Source: Mycobacteroides sp. CBMA 271 (GTDB lineage: Bacteria; Actinomycetota; Actinomycetes; Mycobacteriales; Mycobacteriaceae). Taken from it: 64,000 nt of DNA. Position 1 is the stretch's first letter, and each line of letters opens with the position of its first letter. The notes beneath the pieces were generated by a model. It ran no database searches and was not told the origin of the DNA. It saw nothing but the letters and a program-made list of their open reading frames with translations. Below are positions 54,048-62,808 of this stretch, in pieces. A program made the position numbers and the translations under genes. The stretch covers positions 496,001-560,000 of the forward strand of contig NZ_VTHB01000002.1 in the NCBI RefSeq assembly GCF_009729205.1, in the 5' to 3' direction.

Positions 54048-54362
54048 ATGAACACCAAGATCACCTCGTTCGCCCAGTCGGCCACCCGGACCGCGGTCTC
54101 ATTCCTGGTCGCACTGGCGGCGCTGGGGGCGATGGCCGTGGCATCCTTCGCCTTCACGGCGCAGGCCTCTGCGGCGGGAGGGAGCGGATCCTCCGCATCC
54201 GACACCGTCGACAGGCTGCAGGCCCAGGGGTACACGGTTCAGCTGAACGGCATCGCTGACGCCCCGCTTTCCCAGTGCATCGTGACGGGTATCGAGGGGC
54301 TGCGCGGCGCCACCGCATTCTCAACGGTGTACGTCGACATCTCGTGCCCCACACACAACTGA
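54048..54362 (+). CDS. Small secreted protein, mycobacterial
   Basis: 104 residues from the ATG at 54048, with GGAAGGA upstream. A signal peptide of about 42 residues ends near AQASAAGG. The mature part (LQAQGYTVQLNGIADAPLSQ, then CIVTGIEGLRG) contains two cysteines that may pair. Similar small exported proteins are common in mycobacteria, with unknown function. A terminator hairpin follows. Confidence 0.75.
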   Translation: MNTKITSFAQSATRTAVSFLVALAALGAMAVASFAFTAQASAAGGSGSSASDTVDRLQAQGYTVQLNGIADAPLSQCIVTGIEGLRGATAFSTVYVDISCPTHN

Positions 54363-54379
54363 ATCCAGCCCGAAAAACA

Positions 54380-54425
54380 AAACGCGGCCCCACCCCGGTC
54401 CTATGGCCGTGGCGGAGCCGCGTTT
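54380..54425 (+). terminator. Terminator hairpin
   Basis: AAACGCGGC (54380-54388) pairs with GCCGCGTTT (54417-54425), with further pairing inside (CCAC/GTGG). It lies 17 bases after the stop of the small secreted-protein gene. Confidence 0.8.
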
Positions 54426-54587
54426 GGCGTATTCGATTGTCTTGCTTTACCGAACAGTCTCCTGGCGGCGGTTATTCCGTTTCGAGCCGACTGACTTATC
54501 ACAGACCATCCAGGATGGCATCAGATAGCGCTCACGTTATTAGAAGCATCGCAAGAAGATCTTCAAAAGTATTGGAGTGCAGACGAA

Positions 54588-54869
54588 ATGACCACCATCA
54601 CCGCCACCTCGAAGACAATCTCCACCAACGTCCGTCGTGCTGTCGCCGTCGCTGGTATCGGTCTTGCAATCCTGGTTCCGACCTACGCCGCCGTCGAACT
54701 GACCGCTGCCCCGGTGTCCGCCGTCGCGGGCGAGAGCAATGGGGGCGCCGGTGGAAACAATCGGGATCACGCCCGGATGGGCACCGGACAGTACTCGATG
54801 AACAACTCCGGCCCGCAGATGCGGTACACCTCGCCCCCTAGCGGCCGGTACATCGGCGGCATCAACTAA
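54588..54869 (+). CDS. Small secreted Gly/Asn-rich protein
   Basis: 93 residues from the ATG at 54588. An N-terminal signal-like segment (about 18-47, ending VSAVAGES) precedes a Gly/Asn/Ser/Tyr-rich tail with no cysteines. No family recognised. The preceding 160 bases, between the upstream terminator and its start, should hold its promoter. A terminator shared with the convergent gene follows. Confidence 0.65.
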   Translation: MTTITATSKTISTNVRRAVAVAGIGLAILVPTYAAVELTAAPVSAVAGESNGGAGGNNRDHARMGTGQYSMNNSGPQMRYTSPPSGRYIGGIN

Positions 54870-54883
54870 TCCCGCCAAAGACC

Positions 54884-54921
54884 AAGGGCCGCTTCCGGAT
54901 AGATCCCGGGAGTGGCCCTTT
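54884..54921. terminator. Bidirectional terminator between convergent genes
   Basis: AAGGGCC (54884-54890) pairs with GGCCCTT (54914-54920), followed by a T; inner sequence GCTTCCGGAT/ATCCCGGGAG adds partial pairing. It lies between the stops of the secreted-protein gene and the convergent membrane-protein gene. Confidence 0.75.
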
Positions 54922-56003
54922 CAGTTCTGCCAGTCGGGTACGCCGCCCAGCCGCTCTTGATCCGAGATCGCCCGGAAATCGAGTCCGTAGGTCTTGGACA
55001 GCCTGGCCTCGGCATTTCGGATTGCCTCTCGCGAACCTTCGTCTTGGGCAAGCTTCGTGGCGTCAATCCGTCCGACGGTGACAAAGCGAGCAAAGTCAGG
55101 ATCAGAGGCGAGGTCCGGGTGGGCGTTGAGCAGTCCTTGCAAGATCGCCACCGTCTGGGCGAATGAGTTGTTCAGGACAATGGGGGCGACGAGCTGTCGC
55201 ATCGCGTCCGCACTCCTACCCGTACTCGAGTACTGAGTCGGAGTTTCGGTAGCCTTCGCCAAATCCTCTGCAATCCACGAGTATCCGACCGTCTCGGTGA
55301 AGCCTGGAACCTGCTCCAAGACGGAGAGGGTGCTCTCGGCGAGTTTGTTGGCGACGCCGTCCTTATGCGCGTCCCGCCATCGGTTGGCCTCTCTGCCAAA
55401 CAGGTTCGAATCTTCCCCGCCTGCTTGCATCACCTGGTTGAGTCGTCCGCCGACCTCCAGTGAGCTGGGCCGCCACATGTCGTACGGTCCGAATTGACCG
55501 GCGTTCACGACGAGCTTCACACACTGCACCGACGCGGAGCTGTTGGCGATGAGGGCAGATTCTCGGTCCTGATCGAGGATCGAGAACAGATCACGCATCG
55601 ATTCGGCTTCTGTGAACGTCCAGATGTCGCGGGATCCGAATCCGTGGCCGCTCGCTCCCGCTAACTCGGCGAGGTGCGGCGCAAGTCCACGACTGATGGA
55701 TCTCAGCAGTTCGGGTTCTGCCTCCCCGAACGTCCCACCGCCAGGCAGATGCTTGAGTTTGGGAGCCGTGTCGACAAGCTCATGCGCAACCACGCTCGCA
55801 CTGCGGGCGTCAGGGACACTGCTCCACCGGTCCTTCGCAGAGCGCAGCAGCTCGGCACGCGCGTTGACGATCTCGTGATCCCGGGACAATTTGTAGCCGA
55901 GTCCCGTTGCGACTGCTAGGGCGACCAATACCGCTGCGATGATTCGGAAGCGGCGAGATCGCCAACGGTTGGGCACCTCATCGCTCTGACCTTCACGCGG
56001 CAT
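54921..56003 (-). CDS. Membrane-anchored helical protein of unknown function
   Basis: 360 residues from the ATG at 56003. A basic N-terminus and one helix (about 19-40) anchor a large helical domain (ISRGLAPHLAELAG, FTEAESMRDLFSILDQDRES, then ALIANSSASV). It recalls the helical C-terminal region of large actinobacterial proteins of the DUF6571/TPR-region type, from memory and not certain. The gene stands alone. Its extracytoplasmic placement is inferred from the anchor. Confidence 0.6.
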   Translation of the reverse strand: MPREGQSDEVPNRWRSRRFRIIAAVLVALAVATGLGYKLSRDHEIVNARAELLRSAKDRWSSVPDARSASVVAHELVDTAPKLKHLPGGGTFGEAEPELLRSISRGLAPHLAELAGASGHGFGSRDIWTFTEAESMRDLFSILDQDRESALIANSSASVQCVKLVVNAGQFGPYDMWRPSSLEVGGRLNQVMQAGGEDSNLFGREANRWRDAHKDGVANKLAESTLSVLEQVPGFTETVGYSWIAEDLAKATETPTQYSSTGRSADAMRQLVAPIVLNNSFAQTVAILQGLLNAHPDLASDPDFARFVTVGRIDATKLAQDEGSREAIRNAEARLSKTYGLDFRAISDQERLGGVPDWQN

Positions 56004-56143
56004 CGCCCACCCCGTCTGTCTGCCAAGAATCTGCTTGCCAGCACAGTACAACTGCAGGACCGAGGCCGGCACACTGTCAACCTAAGCCACTGACGAAGTC
56101 GGACCGCACCCTAGTTCCGTCCCGGACGCGGTCCGACTTGCTC

Positions 56144-56857
56144 TCAGTTCGAGCAGCAGCATCCACCCGCCTGCGCCGTGGCCAGCTCCTCCGACACAAC
56201 CTCTACCTTGCCGTCGGGACGCCAGTCGAACGGGAAATGCTTACTCGAAGCGCCGCGATGCTCGTGCGACCATTCGAACCCGACGGAGTGGTCCTTCTTG
56301 ACGACGCCCCAGGTCGCGACCTGGCCCGGTCCGACCTCGGCGCCCGGCGCGTTGGCGGTGGTGACGCGGCGATTGGGGTCGGCGGTCGGCCCGGTCAATG
56401 CCTCGACGTGCAGGTCCACTTTGCCGGGGATCTCGGCACTCCAGCTCGCAAGATCGTCGGCCTTAGTGAAGTTGATCGGCACGTATTCGATGCCGCGCAG
56501 CTCCTCGATGAGGCTTGCGAACTCGGCGGGCCAACCACCCTCTTTGCCGGTGAAGATTCGTTCCAGCGCGATGCGCTGGCGGGCGTCCGCAGCCTCATCG
56601 ATGTAGAACATCAGCCTCATCGTGGCGTTCGGGTCGCCGATCCACATATTCCCCTTGAACTCGCCCTGGGCGATCACGCCCAGACCGCTCACATCGACAT
56701 CGTTCCAATGTCCTTCGCTCACATGCCACACCAAGGTGAACAAGCAGTCTCCATGGGTGGGCTCCTGCGCAAAGCTGCACGGGCAAGGCAGTTTGCAGCT
56801 GCACACATCGAACCAGTCGCCCTTGAGGTTCCAGTCGTAAGTTTCCGTCGCCGACAT
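56144..56857 (-). CDS. DUF1326 domain protein
   Basis: 237 residues. The N-terminal motif GDWFDVCSCKLPCPCSF provides clustered cysteines that could bind metal, and the C-terminus ends GGCCCSN, adding three more. The middle matches DUF1326 (GEFKGNMWIGDPNATMRLMF and later PINFTKADDLASW). Function unproven. Two CsoR-like palindromes upstream suggest copper or another soft metal induces it. No signal peptide was seen. Confidence 0.85.
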   Translation of the reverse strand: MSATETYDWNLKGDWFDVCSCKLPCPCSFAQEPTHGDCLFTLVWHVSEGHWNDVDVSGLGVIAQGEFKGNMWIGDPNATMRLMFYIDEAADARQRIALERIFTGKEGGWPAEFASLIEELRGIEYVPINFTKADDLASWSAEIPGKVDLHVEALTGPTADPNRRVTTANAPGAEVGPGQVATWGVVKKDHSVGFEWSHEHRGASSKHFPFDWRPDGKVEVVSEELATAQAGGCCCSN

Positions 56858-56874
56858 TTCGTCCGTTCCTTTCT

Positions 56875-56891
56875 ATACCCCGAGGGGGTAT
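56875..56891. promoter_or_regulatory. CsoR-like palindrome 1
   Basis: ATACCCC-GAG-GGGGTAT is symmetric and lies 18 bases before the DUF1326 start. It resembles sites of the CsoR/RcnR metal-sensing repressors, which are GC-rich with TACCCC arms. Confidence 0.6.
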
Positions 56892-56930
56892 CTGACATGC
56901 CGAACGTAGCAGTGCTCGCCACGCCTTGGC

Positions 56931-56951
56931 AAGTACCCCCAGGGGGTACTT
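56931..56951. promoter_or_regulatory. CsoR-like palindrome 2
   Basis: AAGTACCCCC and GGGGGTACTT flank a single A with perfect 10-base arms. The repeat shares the TACCCC arm with palindrome 1, 56 bases away, and lies between the divergent DUF1326 and amidohydrolase genes. Confidence 0.7.
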
Positions 56952-57075
56952 GTGCCGGCCTTGTCCGACCCACACGCCGAGCTGCGACCCGTACCCGAAG
57001 CTTCGGCCGCGTACAGCAATCAGCATGCGCATACCAGCGGCAACATCGACGGTCGCGGTTGATATAGATAGGCGT

Positions 57076-57975
57076 ATGTCCGAATCAGCCTTCGACCCGG
57101 CGCCCATCAGACAGATCTGGCACGAGCTAGGCATCCCGGGGATTGTGGACGTGCACACCCACTTCATGCCCAAGCCCGTCATGGACAAGGTGTGGGCCTA
57201 CTTCGACTCGGTGGGCCCGCTGGTAGGGCGTCCCTGGCCGATCGTCTATCGCGCCGAAGAGTCGAAGCGGGTCGCGACGCTGCGCGAGTTCGGCGTGCTC
57301 CGCTTCACCTCCCTGGTCTATCCGCACAAACCGCAGATGGCGGCCTGGCTGAACCAGTGGGCCACCCAGTTCGCCGCAGAAACGCCTGACTGCATCCACA
57401 CCGCTACCTTCTATCCCGAGCCCGAAGCCGCCGACTATGTGCGCGAAGCGATAGAGGCCGGGGCGAGCGTCTTCAAGGTCCACATCCAGGTTGGCGCCTT
57501 CGCACCCAACGATCCCCTGCTCACCCCGGTGTGGGGTCTCATCGAGGACGCCGGCGTTCCCGTGGTGATCCACTGCGGGTCCGGTCCGGCGCCGGGCGAA
57601 TTCACCGGACCTGAGCGAATCCGGTTACTGCTAAAGCAGTTCCCCCGCCTACGCCTGATCATCGCCCACATGGGCATGCCCGAATACAGCGACTTCCTCG
57701 ATATCTGTGCGCAGCACGACGAGGTCCGGCTCGACACCACCATGGCCTTCACCGCATTCTCCGACGAGAAGGCGCCGTTCCCGGAAGCCGATTACCCGCG
57801 GCTTATCGACCTAGGCCACAAGATCCTCTTCGGCAGCGACTTCCCGAACATCCCATACGGATACGCCGAGGCGATGACGGGGCTTCGGGCCTTGCCCGGC
57901 GTCGATGACGACTGGGTGCGCGGAGTTCTCTATCGCAACGGCGCCGAGCTCTTCGGCGTGGAGGACCAACGCTGA
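57076..57975 (+). CDS. Amidohydrolase-family TIM-barrel hydrolase
   Basis: 299 residues from the ATG at 57076; the frame is open upstream but that part spans the metal-type operators. IVDVHTHFMP carries the HxH metal motif, VVIHCGSG and IIAHMGMPEY supply later histidines, and FGSDFPNIPYG the Asp. It is an amidohydrolase_2 decarboxylase or hydrolase with unknown substrate. The 3' end overlaps the convergent monooxygenase gene by 46 bases. Confidence 0.85.
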   Translation: MSESAFDPAPIRQIWHELGIPGIVDVHTHFMPKPVMDKVWAYFDSVGPLVGRPWPIVYRAEESKRVATLREFGVLRFTSLVYPHKPQMAAWLNQWATQFAAETPDCIHTATFYPEPEAADYVREAIEAGASVFKVHIQVGAFAPNDPLLTPVWGLIEDAGVPVVIHCGSGPAPGEFTGPERIRLLLKQFPRLRLIIAHMGMPEYSDFLDICAQHDEVRLDTTMAFTAFSDEKAPFPEADYPRLIDLGHKILFGSDFPNIPYGYAEAMTGLRALPGVDDDWVRGVLYRNGAELFGVEDQR

Positions 57976-59015
57976 CGCAACAATCGGTCGACGACATAGG
58001 CCGCATCCCTGCCGACCCCGCGCAACGTCGCCGAAGACAACGACCGCTGCCACTCGAGCCCGACGTAACCCAACCCCCGGTGCGTCGTCGACACGCCGTT
58101 CCGGTGCCGTGGAACGCCGCAGGCATCGAGCGTGCCTAATCCAGCCAGATAGTCGACGGCCGGTCGGTACCCCGTCGCCCACACCACAGTGTCGACCGAT
58201 TCGGTGCTTTCATCGCTCCATGCCACGGCAGCACCGTCCATATCCGTGAACATCTTTCGACAATCAGGACGTCCGGCCTCGAGCGCCGCTCGATAGCGGC
58301 CACCGTCGAATACCGGGGCGGTCGGACGACGCGGCAGCCATGAACCGACCGGAGCCGTATCGAATCCAGTTCGGGTGTACCAGAAATGCATGTCAAACCC
58401 GAACGGACGCTGGGGCACCAACCGCACTCCCCCACGGGTAGCCAACGTGACGGTCGCCGCATCTGCGAGCTCCACGGCGATCTGCACTGCGGAATTTCCC
58501 GCCCCAACCACCACCACCCGCTGTCCACCGAACTGTGCGGCCTCACGGTACTGCCCGGCGTGTAACTGGTGACCGGTGAACTTTTCTAACCCGGGAATGG
58601 CTGGAATGTAGGGGTTTCCGTGTGTGCCGGTCGCAGAGATCAGGATCGGCGTAATCAGTGTGTCGCCGCATTCGGTCGTCAGCGCGTATCCGCCGACATC
58701 CTCGCCGACACGCGCCACTTGGCAACGCAACCGAAACTCCACGTCGAGCCGCACCGCGTAGTCCCGCAAGTACTCGATGACCTCGTCACGGCGCGGGTAG
58801 CGATCCGGATCGCCAGGGAACGACCGACCAACCATGCCGGAGTACCGGGCAGGACTGAACAAAGTCAGGCTGTCGTAGTAGTGCTTCCACGCCCCCCCGG
58901 GTTCGGAACCCGCGTCCAGGATGACCGGCCGTAATCCCCTGTCAATCAACGCTGTTGCAGCGGCGAGGCCCGCCTGCCCGGCACCAACCACGACAGCATC
59001 ACACATCTGCGACAC
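57930..59015 (-). CDS. FAD-dependent monooxygenase-like protein (FMO type)
   Basis: 361 residues. The FAD motif VVVGAGQAGLAAA opens the protein; VVVVGAGNSAVQIAVEL is the second (NADPH) Rossmann motif, and DTVVWATGYRPAVDYL is the conserved FMO-type ATGY. It resembles mycobacterial NAD(P)-binding flavoproteins that hydroxylate amines, ketones or sulfur compounds. It is the last gene of the five-gene cluster and starts 2 bases after the ligase stop. Substrate could be the product of that ligase. Confidence 0.88.
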   Translation of the reverse strand: MSQMCDAVVVGAGQAGLAAATALIDRGLRPVILDAGSEPGGAWKHYYDSLTLFSPARYSGMVGRSFPGDPDRYPRRDEVIEYLRDYAVRLDVEFRLRCQVARVGEDVGGYALTTECGDTLITPILISATGTHGNPYIPAIPGLEKFTGHQLHAGQYREAAQFGGQRVVVVGAGNSAVQIAVELADAATVTLATRGGVRLVPQRPFGFDMHFWYTRTGFDTAPVGSWLPRRPTAPVFDGGRYRAALEAGRPDCRKMFTDMDGAAVAWSDESTESVDTVVWATGYRPAVDYLAGLGTLDACGVPRHRNGVSTTHRGLGYVGLEWQRSLSSATLRGVGRDAAYVVDRLLRQRWSSTPKSSAPLR

Positions 59016-59016
59016 G

Positions 59017-60660
59017 TCAACCTCTCACGGAAGGGAGAACACCCGCTCGATACTGCTCGCGCACCTTGAGCCGCTGGCGCTTCCCACTGGTGGTCAGCGG
59101 GATCGTCCGAGCCGGCACCAGCACCACCTGGTCCAGTGAGAACCCGAACGCGGCACGCACGCCCGCCGCTATCCGGGTGCGCAGCTCCGCATACTCATCG
59201 GCCGCTGCCCGGGTTCCCACCACCGCGACCACCGACTCGCGGGCGCGTTCTTCGTCGGGCACAGAGAAGACAACCGACACTCCCCCGGCACCGGAGATGC
59301 TGTCAATCTCCCGCTCAACGTCGTACGGCGGAAAGTTGCGCCCCCGCACGATGAGCATCTCCTTGCGTCGACCAACCACGAACAGTTCACCCTCGGCAAG
59401 GAATCCGCGGTCGCCGGTGTCGTGCCATCCGCCCTCGGGAACGGTGACCCCGCCATCGGGAGTCAGATAGCCCTGCATCACCGACGGTCCGCTGACATGG
59501 ATGTCACCCACTGCGCCGTCGGATACCAGCGCGCCTCCGGGTCGGACGATTCGAAGTTTGAGCCCGTCGATCACCCGTCCACAGGACACGGCGGGCACGC
59601 CGTCCTCCGGACTATTTCGAGTGCGCAATGGTTGCAGCGCAACGGTTGTCGCGAGCACCGTTTCCGCCATGCCGTAACACGGAACCAACGCGTCGGCCCG
59701 CATCCCCAGTGGTGCAAGCCCTTCGCTGACATCGCGCATCACCGAATACGGAATCGGCTCGGCACCAACATAGGCATGACGGAGGCGTGACAAATCGACA
59801 TCCGATGGCGCGCCGGAGCGTCTGACCGCATCCAACACGGCACGGTACGCAAACGGTGGACCGGCGGTGTGCGTCGACCCGTGGTGTGCCATGTGCCGTA
59901 TCCAGGACAGCGGATCTCGCAGGAATCCCATCGGTGCCAGCACCCCTACGCGCAGGCCGTAGAGGAGCGCGGCAAGCACCTGGATGAATCCCATGTCGTG
60001 ATAGAACGGCAGCCAGCTGAACACCCGATCACGTCCACGCAATACCCTTGTGCCGTACGCGATTGAGCTGGCGTTGTGCACCACGTTGCCGTGCGTCAAC
60101 AGCACCGCTTTGGGGGCCGAGGTGGAGCCCGAGGTGAGCTGGATGTGGTGGACGTCGCCGGGCTGGGCGTGCACCCGCTGCGGCCAATCGATCGGGTCGG
60201 CATCGGTCAGCTCGCCATACGTCACGACGACCGGGTGCGTCACCGCCACCGCCACCCGCGACGGCGCGATGACCATGGCAGGGTTCAATACCGCCAGCGC
60301 TGACGAAAGATGCGCAACCCCTGCCGATTCCAATCGTGACGGGATGGGTGGCGGGGCGATAGCACAGGGAGCTGCGCCGAGCAGCAGCACCGCCAGCAGC
60401 GTCGTCAGATACTCCTCATCGCTCGCGGCCACCATGGCCACCCGATCGCCCCGGCGCAAGCCGCGGTCCGCGAGCGCCGCCGCGCGCACCCTGGTGGTGT
60501 GAACCAGATTGGCCCCCGGCAGCGTGTAAAGGTGATTCCGCGAGTCATAGAAGTCGATCTGCTCCAGATCGGAGCGCAACAGGGTGGGGTAGTCGATTGC
60601 ACCGGTGGCCATGGCCGGCGCATTCGCCTGCACATGCTGGCGAATAGCGTTATCGCTCAT
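59017..60660 (-). CDS. Acyl-AMP ligase (FAAL-type adenylation enzyme)
   Basis: 547 residues. The AMP-binding P-loop is IQLTSGSTSAPKAVLLTHGN, followed by SWLPFYHDMG, which is typical of fatty acyl-AMP ligases, and WHDTGDRGFLAEGELFVVGR with RGRNFPPYDVEREI, again FAAL-like. FAALs load acyl-AMP onto a carrier protein instead of CoA. The adjacent ACP gene overlaps by 4 bases, making it the likely acceptor. A terminal adenylation Lys is expected near TTSGKRQRLK. Confidence 0.87.
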   Translation of the reverse strand: MSDNAIRQHVQANAPAMATGAIDYPTLLRSDLEQIDFYDSRNHLYTLPGANLVHTTRVRAAALADRGLRRGDRVAMVAASDEEYLTTLLAVLLLGAAPCAIAPPPIPSRLESAGVAHLSSALAVLNPAMVIAPSRVAVAVTHPVVVTYGELTDADPIDWPQRVHAQPGDVHHIQLTSGSTSAPKAVLLTHGNVVHNASSIAYGTRVLRGRDRVFSWLPFYHDMGFIQVLAALLYGLRVGVLAPMGFLRDPLSWIRHMAHHGSTHTAGPPFAYRAVLDAVRRSGAPSDVDLSRLRHAYVGAEPIPYSVMRDVSEGLAPLGMRADALVPCYGMAETVLATTVALQPLRTRNSPEDGVPAVSCGRVIDGLKLRIVRPGGALVSDGAVGDIHVSGPSVMQGYLTPDGGVTVPEGGWHDTGDRGFLAEGELFVVGRRKEMLIVRGRNFPPYDVEREIDSISGAGGVSVVFSVPDEERARESVVAVVGTRAAADEYAELRTRIAAGVRAAFGFSLDQVVLVPARTIPLTTSGKRQRLKVREQYRAGVLPSVRG

Positions 60661-60962
60661 CCCTGTTCGCGACGCTTCGCCTTATCGGCAAGACGCTGGC
60701 GGATCAACGCGCCGATATCCCCGACCACCGTGAATCCGAATGCTTCCTCTTCCGGGATGAAGACGGAGAACCTGTCTTCCAGCTCGTTCATCAACGCCAT
60801 CAGCACCACGGAGTCAACCGGAAGCCCCAGCAGCGGGGTGTCGGCATCGACGGCGTCGAGATCGACCTGCGCCAGATCCTCCGGGGGCAGCAGCCTGCTC
60901 AAGGCGGCTCGGAGGGCCTCGACGACCTCGATATCGTCGGGAAGCACAGCGATTTCGGTCAT
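60657..60962 (-). CDS. Acyl carrier protein
   Basis: 101 residues. The phosphopantetheine attachment serine is Ser51 in LPVDSVVLM. The rest is acidic and helical (PPEDLAQVDLDAVDADTPLL), as for ACPs. It overlaps the ligase gene downstream and the ABC ATPase gene upstream by ATGA. It probably carries the acyl chain activated by the ligase. A dedicated role for this cluster is inferred. Confidence 0.9.
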   Translation of the reverse strand: MTEIAVLPDDIEVVEALRAALSRLLPPEDLAQVDLDAVDADTPLLGLPVDSVVLMALMNELEDRFSVFIPEEEAFGFTVVGDIGALIRQRLADKAKRREQG

Positions 60963-61696
60963 TTTTCCTCTTTCTCCAGCAGCACGCCATCCTCGAGGTG
61001 CAGCACGCGGTCAGCGATATCGGTGAGGCGCAGGTCGTGAGTCACGATCACCACCGCGGCACCTTGGGTTCTCGCGGCATCCGCAAGCTGTTCGGCCACT
61101 TTTTTTCCGGTCGCCGAATCCAGGTTGGCGGTGGGCTCGTCGGCGAGGACCAATCCCGGTCGTGCCACCAGCGCACGAGCAGCGGCGACCCGTTGCTTCT
61201 CCCCGCCCGAGAGTGCCGAGGGACGGTGTTCGGTCCGGTGGGCCAATCCGAGCTCTGCGAGTAGTTCTCGTGCCCGCGACATAGCGGCGTTCTTCCCTAC
61301 TCCGGCGTAGCGCAGCGGGAGCGCTACGTTCTCAGCGCTCGTCAACGCAGTGAGCAGGTTGTACTCCTGGAACAGAAATCCCAGACGTTCCAACCGGATT
61401 CGTGCGCGCTCCCGCTCGCCCAGTTCACCGATGTCCTGGCCGCCGATCCTGACCCTCCCCGACCTCGGGGTCAGGAGCAGCCCCATGACCAGGAGCGCGG
61501 TGGTCTTGCCGCCACCCGAGGGACCCACGACAAGCACAACTTCACCGGTGTTGACCGTCAGATCTAGACCGCGCAGCGCGTGCACTGCGGCATCGCCGGT
61601 TCCGTACTGATGCTCGATACCCACAAGTTGCAGCACCGGCCCTTGCGATGTGTCCGGCGGATCCGAACCATCGTCACGAATTTCGCAGCAGCTCAT
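60959..61696 (-). CDS. ABC transporter ATPase (MacB/LolD type)
   Basis: 245 residues from the ATG at 61696 (GGAGGTGAG upstream). Walker [15 protein letters not shown]. Signature: [15 protein letters not shown]. Walker [15 protein letters not shown]-loop: VIVTHDLRL. It belongs to the lipoprotein/antimicrobial-peptide exporter group, matching the FtsX-like permease immediately upstream. A CCE stretch at the N-terminus is unusual. Likely powers export of the cluster's product. Confidence 0.93.
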   Translation of the reverse strand: MSCCEIRDDGSDPPDTSQGPVLQLVGIEHQYGTGDAAVHALRGLDLTVNTGEVVLVVGPSGGGKTTALLVMGLLLTPRSGRVRIGGQDIGELGERERARIRLERLGFLFQEYNLLTALTSAENVALPLRYAGVGKNAAMSRARELLAELGLAHRTEHRPSALSGGEKQRVAAARALVARPGLVLADEPTANLDSATGKKVAEQLADAARTQGAAVVIVTHDLRLTDIADRVLHLEDGVLLEKEEK

Positions 61697-61701
61697 CGGG
61701 C

Positions 61702-62808
61702 TCACCTCCGGAACGCCTGTGCGGGATCGATCCGGGTAACCCGCCGGACCGGGATCAACGATCCGATGATGGCCATGGCGCCGGTGGCGGCGGCCATCGC
61801 GAGAAGCATGGTGGGAGTGACCTCCACTGTGACGTCTCCCAAACGATCCTTCACCAGAAACTGCACACCGTAGGTGATCCCCGCGCCCACCAGGTATCCG
61901 AGTCCGGCGATCAGTACGGCCTGGGTAATCACGGTGCGGCACAACTGTCCTGGGCGAACCCCCAGCGCACGCAGCACACCGAAATCGCTCATCTGTTCGG
62001 TGGTCACCGCGAGCACGGTCAACCCCACCAACGCGACCCCAACCAGCGCGGCTATGCCGATCATCGTCTTGAGTGGCCGCCCGATCATCGAGATGACAAT
62101 GGCGCGACTGTTCTCGGCGAAGGTGGCCGAGGTCAGTGCGTCCGCACCTGGGACCTGCTCACGGACCGAGGTCGCCACCTGATCGGCCGTGAATCCATCG
62201 GCGGGCTGAACGAGGAAGTAGGACACACGATTTCCGGCCCGCAACAAGTGTGCGGCGTCCGGCAGGGAGATGAATGCGTAGAAGTTGCCCACAGCAGCCG
62301 TCTGATTCGATAGTCCGACGACCGTGAAATCGCCGTCCACGAGCTGCACGGTATCGCCGACGTGAATCTTGTTCTTCTTGGCCAACACCCTGTCCAGCAC
62401 GACCTCGCCGGAGCCGGCGACGTTACGCCCCTCCGACAGCGACCAGGGGCCGCCCACGCCGGTACCCGTGTCGTATCCGACGACGAAATACGCTGTGTGC
62501 CCGCCGTTGTGCACAAAATCGGACGGCAGGCCGAGGATCGGGTCGGTCGACCGCACCCCGGGGACGTTCTGCAGCTGGCCCTTGGCGTCGCCGGGCAGCC
62601 AAGACACCGCGCGGAACATCTGAGTCACACCGGGCTGCACCACCCACACCGCCCCCTTGGAGTGGTCGATGTAGGTGGTCACCTGCTGGGTGGTGCCCAC
62701 GAAGATGCCGGACATCACCAACACCAGGATGACTGCGACGGCCACCCCGATAACCGACAGGACGAACCGGGCGCGCTCGGCCACCAGGTTTTTGACGGCG
62801 ACGATCAC
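61702..62808 (-). CDS. ABC transporter permease (FtsX/MacB type)
   Basis: 368 residues from a GTG at 62808 that overlaps the NifS-like stop (GTGA). One N-terminal helix (about 16-36), a large extracytoplasmic MacB_PCD-like domain, then three C-terminal helices (around 260-285, 305-330 and 340-360) in the FtsX permease domain, ending RVTRIDPAQAFRR. It pairs with the downstream ATPase, with 5 bases between them. Confidence 0.9.
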   Translation of the reverse strand: MIVAVKNLVAERARFVLSVIGVAVAVILVLVMSGIFVGTTQQVTTYIDHSKGAVWVVQPGVTQMFRAVSWLPGDAKGQLQNVPGVRSTDPILGLPSDFVHNGGHTAYFVVGYDTGTGVGGPWSLSEGRNVAGSGEVVLDRVLAKKNKIHVGDTVQLVDGDFTVVGLSNQTAAVGNFYAFISLPDAAHLLRAGNRVSYFLVQPADGFTADQVATSVREQVPGADALTSATFAENSRAIVISMIGRPLKTMIGIAALVGVALVGLTVLAVTTEQMSDFGVLRALGVRPGQLCRTVITQAVLIAGLGYLVGAGITYGVQFLVKDRLGDVTVEVTPTMLLAMAAATGAMAIIGSLIPVRRVTRIDPAQAFRR

